Of a stretch of 11,066 nt of DNA, positions 6,659 through 11,066 are shown in pieces (the stretch's first letter is position 1; the number at the start of each line of letters is the position of its first letter). Both the position numbers and the translations under genes were made by a program. Origin of the DNA: Chloroflexota bacterium (lineage in GTDB: Bacteria > Chloroflexota > Anaerolineae > Anaerolineales > Anaerolineaceae). The notes beneath the pieces were generated by a model. It was not told where the DNA came from and ran no database searches. It was given only the letters and a program-made list of their open reading frames with translations. Where the stretch lies: NCBI GenBank assembly GCA_012800995.1, contig JAAZIH010000226.1, positions 1 through 11,066 on the forward strand, written 5' to 3'.

Positions 6659-6677
6659 TCAAACAATATTTTTATAC

Positions 6678-6710
6678 AAAAAGCATCCACGATTACGCGG
6701 ATGCTTTTTT
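6678..6710. terminator. Bidirectional terminator between trxA and murA
   Basis: AAAAAGCATCC (6678-6688) and GGATGCTTTTTT (6699-6710) form an 11-bp stem around a 10-nt loop. A and T runs on the two sides let it end transcription from trxA (plus) and from murA (minus, stop at 6731), which converge here. Confidence 0.92.
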
Positions 6711-6730
6711 CCTTTTAGTTGCATTTTGTT

Positions 6731-8020
6731 TCAGTCGCCGCTTATACGTTGTATATCAGCCCCAAGTGCGCGTAGTTTTTCTTCTATTTTGGAATAGCCT
6801 CTATCAATTTGGGCAACATTTCGAATTGTCGAACTACCTTCAGCTGAAAGAGCTGCCAGAACCAATGCAGTACCGGCGCGAATATCAGGGCTATCTAAGG
6901 TTTCACCAGTGAGTGGGGTGGGACCATTGACGATACATCTGTGAGGATCGCACAAAACAATTTGCGCACCCATAGAAACCAGTTTATCAATAAAGAACAT
7001 TCGGCTTGGATACATCCAATCGTGAAAGAGAACTGCACCCTTGCTTTGGGTAGCAATAACAATCGCGATGCTCATTAAGTCAGTTGGAAAGCTTGGCCAA
7101 GGCATAACGCTGATTTCCGGTATAGCGTTACCTAAATCAGGTTCAATGACTAATCTTTGATTCGAGTCTACGATCAAGTCTGGACCATCATATTCAATAT
7201 CTACACCTAAGCGTTTGAGCACCAATCGAATCATGCTCAAATGGTCAATACCGGCGTTCTTGATGCGTATGCTGCCACGTGTTACTACAGCAGCTCCGAC
7301 AAAACTAATCACTTCAAGATAATCCGGGCCAATGGTAAATTCACCACCATGAAGACTTTCAACGCCATTTATAAGCAAAGTGTTCGACCCAATATTTTCT
7401 ATCTGGGCACCTAAAGCATTGAGCATGTGGCAAAGCTCTTGAATATGCGGTTCAGATGCGGCATTGCGAATGGTAGTTAGACCCTTGGATAGAGCTGCTG
7501 CCATAATGGCGTTTTCGGTAGCGGTTACGCTGGCTTCGTCAAGCAATATATCCGCACCTTTTAATCCTTTCGCACTGAATTTGAAGGTTCCTTGGTCAAA
7601 CTCGAATGTCGCTCCTAATTTTTCAAGTGCCAAAACGTGTGTGTCGACTCTGCGCCGACCAATAACATCACCTCCTGGTGGTGGCAATTCAAGTGCACCA
7701 TATCGAGCAGTCATAGGTCCAGCTAAAAGAATAGAAGCACGTATCTTGCGGCAAAGTTCAGGATCAAGATCAGCCGGTCGGATGTTTTTTGCGTGAAACT
7801 CCCAGGAATTGGAATTTCCAATCTGACGAATGCTGACGCCAAGACTCTGCAAAAGTTGACGCATGGTATGCACATCCCGAATATCAGGCATATTATGCAA
7901 TATGACCGGCTCCTCGCTGAGTAAGGTTGCCGACATTAAGGGCAGAGCCGCATTTTTATTGCCTTGAGGAATCATCTCGCCAGAAAGAGGAATGCCACCA
8001 TTTATTACGAATCTGTCCAT
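6731..8020 (-). CDS. murA: UDP-N-acetylglucosamine 1-carboxyvinyltransferase (MurA), Asp active-site variant
   Basis: MurA adds enolpyruvate from PEP to UDP-GlcNAc, the first committed step of peptidoglycan synthesis, in the cytoplasm. The 429 residues cover the whole two-domain family fold. The catalytic Lys is K22 in GNKNAALP (20-27); RAS (94-96), FPTD with D314 (311-314), RAGTALVLA (381-389) and DRGYSKIEEKLRALGA (406-421) are conserved. The mobile loop reads GGDVIGRRRVD (116-126), so Asp118 stands where E. coli has Cys115, the residue alkylated by fosfomycin. The usual ENRF stretch after the FPTD segment reads PSRM here (338-341), and the His before IDRGY is Gln. It starts 25 nt after pckA on the same strand with AGGA six bases before the ATG, so the two are probably co-transcribed. 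A divergent paralogue with the same reaction is possible. Confidence 0.94.
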   Translation of the reverse strand: MDRFVINGGIPLSGEMIPQGNKNAALPLMSATLLSEEPVILHNMPDIRDVHTMRQLLQSLGVSIRQIGNSNSWEFHAKNIRPADLDPELCRKIRASILLAGPMTARYGALELPPPGGDVIGRRRVDTHVLALEKLGATFEFDQGTFKFSAKGLKGADILLDEASVTATENAIMAAALSKGLTTIRNAASEPHIQELCHMLNALGAQIENIGSNTLLINGVESLHGGEFTIGPDYLEVISFVGAAVVTRGSIRIKNAGIDHLSMIRLVLKRLGVDIEYDGPDLIVDSNQRLVIEPDLGNAIPEISVMPWPSFPTDLMSIAIVIATQSKGAVLFHDWMYPSRMFFIDKLVSMGAQIVLCDPHRCIVNGPTPLTGETLDSPDIRAGTALVLAALSAEGSSTIRNVAQIDRGYSKIEEKLRALGADIQRISGD

Positions 8021-8045
8021 ATCTTTTCCTTTCTTATCTAAAGGC

Positions 8046-9641
8046 TTAGTCTTTCAGAATCTTGGGACCTGATTGAGTTACCAACTCTGAAACTGAATCT
8101 TCATATTTGGCAAAGTTCTTAATGAATTGCTCAGCTAAACCGTTGGCTTCTATCTTATAGGCTTCAAAATCAGCCCATGATTTTTCCGGATTGAGAACCT
8201 CATCGGGTACACCAGCAACTGCGTTCGGAATTTCAATATTGAAAATGGGGTGTGTGTGCGTTTCAACATTATCCAAAGATCCACTCAAAACCGCATCAAT
8301 CATTGCACGGGTTAAAGGCAGGGCAATGCGTTCGCCAACACCAAATCCGCCACCAGCCCAGCCTGTGTTCAAAAGCCAAACTTTTGTACCATGTTTTTCA
8401 AGTCGTTCTGAGAGTAGCTTAGCGTAAATGGCCGGTTTGAGGGGCAAGAAAGGCGCTCCAAAACAAGTTGAGAACGTTGCCTGGGGCTTATCGCCCAATC
8501 CGCGTTCGGTTCCAGCTAACTTTGAAGTATATCCACTCAGGAAGTAGTACATAGCCTGTTCGTTGGATAACCGCGCGAGAGGAGGCATTACACCAAAAGC
8601 GTCAGCAGTGAGGAAAAAGATGTGATTTGGATGTCCACCTTGACCACTCGGTTCAAAGTTTGAGATGAAATAAAGAGGATAGCTTGCTCGGGTATTTTCA
8701 GTAACCTCGTTTGAGTTGAAGTCTGGTCGATGTTTTTCATCCAAAGGCACATTTTCCAACATCGCACCAAAACGGTTTATCGCATCCCATACCAAGGGTT
8801 CGTACTTGGGGTTAATACGAATGGTCTTGGCGTAACATCCACCTTCAAAGTTGAAGATCCCATCGTCACTCCAACCATGTTCGTCATCGCCAATGAGGGC
8901 GCGTTCCGGGTCTGAAGAAAGGGTAGTCTTACCAGTTCCACTCAATCCGAAGAACAAAGCGACATCACCATTCTTGGCTTTGTTGGCTGAGCAGTGTAAA
9001 GAAAGTATATCTTTTTTGGGTAATACATAATTCATAAATGTGAAAACAGATTTCTTGATTTCTCCCGCATAACGGGTGAGTCCAATCAAGACAGCTTTAT
9101 CATCAAAGTTCAAAACAACCATCGCTGGTGAACGCAATCCATCAGCTTCAGCGTCAGCAGAGAAGTCATTTGAGACAAACATCGTCAAATCAGGATCCTG
9201 ATGTGGTTCTGGACCCTCGTGGGGGATAAACATATTGGACGCAGCAAGACTGCCGGTAGCATTATCCGTAATAATACGGATGCGCGTTGCGTGGGTAGGA
9301 TCAGCACCAGCAATAACGTCACGCACATAGAGCCTTTGGGTGTTCATTTTTGCCAGCAATTTTGCTTTCAGGACTTGATATTTGGCATCATCAATAGGCT
9401 CAGTGCCGGTTGCGAACCATAAATCCGGATCGTCATTCTGGACGAGGTACTTATCGTTAGGCGAACGTCCCGTAAATGGGGAAGTATTGACAGCAAAGGC
9501 GCCCTCATTTGAAAGCTCTCCTTCGCCATTTCTAAGACCATGGGTTATTATCTCAGAACGATCGAGGTTATAGTAATATTCCTTTACCTCACCGAGGCCA
9601 ATGCGTTCCATTTCTTTTGCAATAATCGTTTTTTGTGTCAT
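8046..9641 (-). CDS. pckA: Phosphoenolpyruvate carboxykinase (ATP)
   Basis: This enzyme interconverts oxaloacetate plus ATP and PEP plus CO2 plus ADP, in gluconeogenesis or, in some anaerobes, in the carboxylating direction. The 531 residues are the normal length for the ATP-dependent family. The phosphate and substrate loop TGRSPNDKY is at 57-65, YAGEIKKSVF at 191-200, the kinase P-loop GLSGTGKTT at 232-240 and the metal-binding GDDEHGWSD at 251-259. A further family motif, NTGWAGGGFGVGERI, is at 425-439. An in-frame TAA directly precedes the ATG, so the start cannot be further upstream. The only Shine-Dalgarno (AGGAG, 9654-9658) is 12 nt away, a loose spacing, and overlaps the stop of the preceding gene. 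It sits between the GH113-like gene (15-nt gap) and murA (25-nt gap). Confidence 0.98.
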   Translation of the reverse strand: MTQKTIIAKEMERIGLGEVKEYYYNLDRSEIITHGLRNGEGELSNEGAFAVNTSPFTGRSPNDKYLVQNDDPDLWFATGTEPIDDAKYQVLKAKLLAKMNTQRLYVRDVIAGADPTHATRIRIITDNATGSLAASNMFIPHEGPEPHQDPDLTMFVSNDFSADAEADGLRSPAMVVLNFDDKAVLIGLTRYAGEIKKSVFTFMNYVLPKKDILSLHCSANKAKNGDVALFFGLSGTGKTTLSSDPERALIGDDEHGWSDDGIFNFEGGCYAKTIRINPKYEPLVWDAINRFGAMLENVPLDEKHRPDFNSNEVTENTRASYPLYFISNFEPSGQGGHPNHIFFLTADAFGVMPPLARLSNEQAMYYFLSGYTSKLAGTERGLGDKPQATFSTCFGAPFLPLKPAIYAKLLSERLEKHGTKVWLLNTGWAGGGFGVGERIALPLTRAMIDAVLSGSLDNVETHTHPIFNIEIPNAVAGVPDEVLNPEKSWADFEAYKIEANGLAEQFIKNFAKYEDSVSELVTQSGPKILKD

Positions 9642-9653
9642 TTACTAAGTGTT

Positions 9654-9658
9654 CTCCT
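9654..9658 (-). promoter_or_regulatory. Distant Shine-Dalgarno of pckA overlapping the upstream stop
   Basis: The minus strand reads TAG-GAG at the end of the GH113-like gene, so the stop codon shares bases with AGGAG. The spacing to the pckA ATG is 12 nt, longer than the common 5-9. Ribosomes terminating upstream would be placed to reinitiate, which suggests translational coupling. Confidence 0.5.
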
Positions 9659-11066
9659 ATTGTGATTTATACATACATTTTAAGAATTCATTCATCGCCG
9701 GCTTACCGTAGATGGATGATGAGATATCAGTTAAGTGTAATGCCAGATTAAAACCACGGGTACTGATTCCACTAATCCAGTTCAGAGCTTGATAAGAACA
9801 TGTAAAATCGCTATATAAATAAGCCTGGTTGTTGAGATCAATCAAATATGAGTCACCATCAGAAAGAGGTGTAATTAGAGGTTCAGAGTGGTCTGTATAT
9901 GTCATTGCTTCTTCCGAAAGCGCTGGAAAATTTAAACCGATATAAATAGGTTTTTGATTTTTCTCATAATATGGTTTAAGCATGGCTTGAATGTGTTGGT
10001 TTAAACTTGCCGAATCGAATGTTTCATCGGAATGATTTTGCAAGAGATAGTAACCATCGATTAAATCCAAAAAAGAATATTCTGGCAAATCGTTTACGAG
10101 ACTTGCCCAAAGCAGGGTGCCTGAATAATTGTTGCGAATTTGCCCAAGCATCGTAGACCATGTTTCTGAAGCATAGTCCGGTGTGCCAAGTTTTTCTTCA
10201 TCAGCTTCTAAAGTATCAGGATAGCTAAATCTGATGTTATTTTCGCCGACAATCAAGTGATCAATATTACTTTGTGAGGCGAAGATCGAAAAGTTGTTAA
10301 TAAAATGAGCATATTCCTGATACCAACGTTGCCACCAGGCTTCATTTCGAGTAGCCGTAGACCAAAATTCTTCCGCATTCGTAGGAAAGCTAAGCTCTGG
10401 ATAAATTGAAACGCGCATACTTTTTTCTTTTGCTTGTTTACAAAGGTAAGCTAACTCATTAAACATTAGGCTTTCTCTGGATGAGCTAATGACCGGCAAA
10501 TCACCATCCAAATAAACATCCCAGCTTGGTCTGATTACAAGCCAGTTTATGCCATTCTCACGTATCTCAGTTAGGTTTGACAACAAGTAGGGCAATTCTG
10601 ATGATTTGACACCTTTTTTAAGTTCAATGCCGTTAAGTTTGTTTTGAAGACCATCCCCTGTTTTTTCATATATTAGAACACCAGTATCATCCCAATTGTG
10701 CCACTGATTAATTTGAAACAGTTTTTCGCCAGCATCAGAAAAGTTTAACGTAACAGGTGTGATAAAGCTCTCTTCATCGTAGGCGATATCGCAATTGTCA
10801 TTTCGGCAGAAGCGAATGTCAAGGTCTTGTGTTTGTCCGTTGCCATATAACAAGAACATCCATTTATTGCTTGTAACATGCCACATTGGTATTGGATTGT
10901 TCCAATGCTTCCGATAAATTTGAATGGATACATATTCATTAGGCGGCGTATTCACTGGAGCTTCAACTTGAATGGTAAATGGCAAGCTTTCATCCACTCC
11001 CCAGGTAATAATCGAATCTTTTACACTTGTGGATTTACTTGGCACGATAAATTGTCTGGTAACCAA
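9657..11066 (-). CDS. GH113-like TIM-barrel protein with N-terminal beta domain (5' end outside window)
   Basis: The frame is open to the window edge, so the visible 469 residues are the C-terminal part of a longer, probably exported protein. The first ~100 residues look like a beta-sandwich carbohydrate-binding type domain (IPMWHVTSNKWMFLLYG at 59-75, then DIRFCRNDNC at 83-92). From about 125 on, a TIM-barrel of the GH113 / GH113-like type is suggested by the strand INWLVIRPSWD (173-183), LCKQAKEKSMRVSIYPEL (208-225), WWQRWYQEYAHFI (244-256), LIVGEN (271-276), IRNNYSGTLLWAS (310-322) and the closing SIYGKPAMNEFL (451-462). GH113 enzymes cleave beta-mannan. Here the strand expected to carry the nucleophile reads KPIYIGLNFP (372-381), with Asn rather than Glu, so activity is doubtful. 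The family call is by resemblance only. The TTG at the edge is not taken as a start. Confidence 0.6.
   Translation of the reverse strand: MVTRQFIVPSKSTSVKDSIITWGVDESLPFTIQVEAPVNTPPNEYVSIQIYRKHWNNPIPMWHVTSNKWMFLLYGNGQTQDLDIRFCRNDNCDIAYDEESFITPVTLNFSDAGEKLFQINQWHNWDDTGVLIYEKTGDGLQNKLNGIELKKGVKSSELPYLLSNLTEIRENGINWLVIRPSWDVYLDGDLPVISSSRESLMFNELAYLCKQAKEKSMRVSIYPELSFPTNAEEFWSTATRNEAWWQRWYQEYAHFINNFSIFASQSNIDHLIVGENNIRFSYPDTLEADEEKLGTPDYASETWSTMLGQIRNNYSGTLLWASLVNDLPEYSFLDLIDGYYLLQNHSDETFDSASLNQHIQAMLKPYYEKNQKPIYIGLNFPALSEEAMTYTDHSEPLITPLSDGDSYLIDLNNQAYLYSDFTCSYQALNWISGISTRGFNLALHLTDISSSIYGKPAMNEFLKCMYKSQ

Noticed and set aside
7464..7796. 110-residue plus-strand ORF
   Set aside because: It is a shadow of the murA reading frame with no motif and no upstream ribosome site.
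1..11066. Mobile elements, CRISPR arrays, toxin-antitoxin or phage genes
   Set aside because: I saw no transposase, integrase, regularly spaced repeat array or small toxin pair on either strand.

Overview
This looks like an ordinary chromosomal stretch of a moderately AT-leaning bacterium with peptidoglycan. The gene content (FtsH with a short C-terminus, ATP-type PEP carboxykinase, an undecaprenol/diacylglycerol-kinase-type membrane protein, a MurA with the motif GGDVIGRRR, a Cys-rich small protein I associate with Chloroflexota, and a GH113-like protein) suggests an Anaerolineae-type Chloroflexota. That placement is an inference from memory of family features, not a database result. I see no mobile element, CRISPR array, phage gene, toxin-antitoxin pair or rRNA. 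No gap between genes exceeds about 250 bases.

Layout. (1) 1-1393, plus strand: a promoter region, then yraN (UPF0102) and miaA, which overlap by 8 bases. (2) 1394-4261, minus strand: efp, then a 100-residue Cys-rich conserved hypothetical protein, then ftsH, which has its own extended -10 promoter. ftsH runs tail to tail into miaA with no base between the two stop codons. (3) 4509-5638, plus strand: a 376-residue GNAT-superfamily protein of unknown substrate, divergent from efp. (4) A bidirectional terminator, then tRNA-Gly(CCC) on the minus strand. (5) 5831-6658, plus strand: a DAGK_prokar-family lipid kinase and thioredoxin, ending in a second bidirectional terminator. (6) 6731-11066, minus strand: a likely three-gene transcription unit in the order GH113-like protein (5' end outside the window), pckA, murA.

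How the genes fit together. Most are housekeeping: tRNA modification (MiaA), translation of polyproline stretches (EF-P), a glycine tRNA, membrane proteolysis (FtsH), thiol redox (Trx) and envelope synthesis (MurA and the lipid kinase, probably undecaprenol recycling). The pckA-murA pair is metabolically suggestive because PckA interconverts oxaloacetate and phosphoenolpyruvate and MurA consumes phosphoenolpyruvate.

The points most worth a second look are: MurA with Asp in place of the usual catalytic Cys and other departures from the consensus; the Cys-rich protein between efp and ftsH; an EF-P with Arg at the loop tip; a GH113-like barrel that seems to lack a canonical nucleophile; and two genes (yraN and the lipid kinase) whose ATG sits exactly 6 nt after a -10-like box with no Shine-Dalgarno, suggesting leaderless mRNAs. 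I did not find evidence of an exotic multi-gene system.
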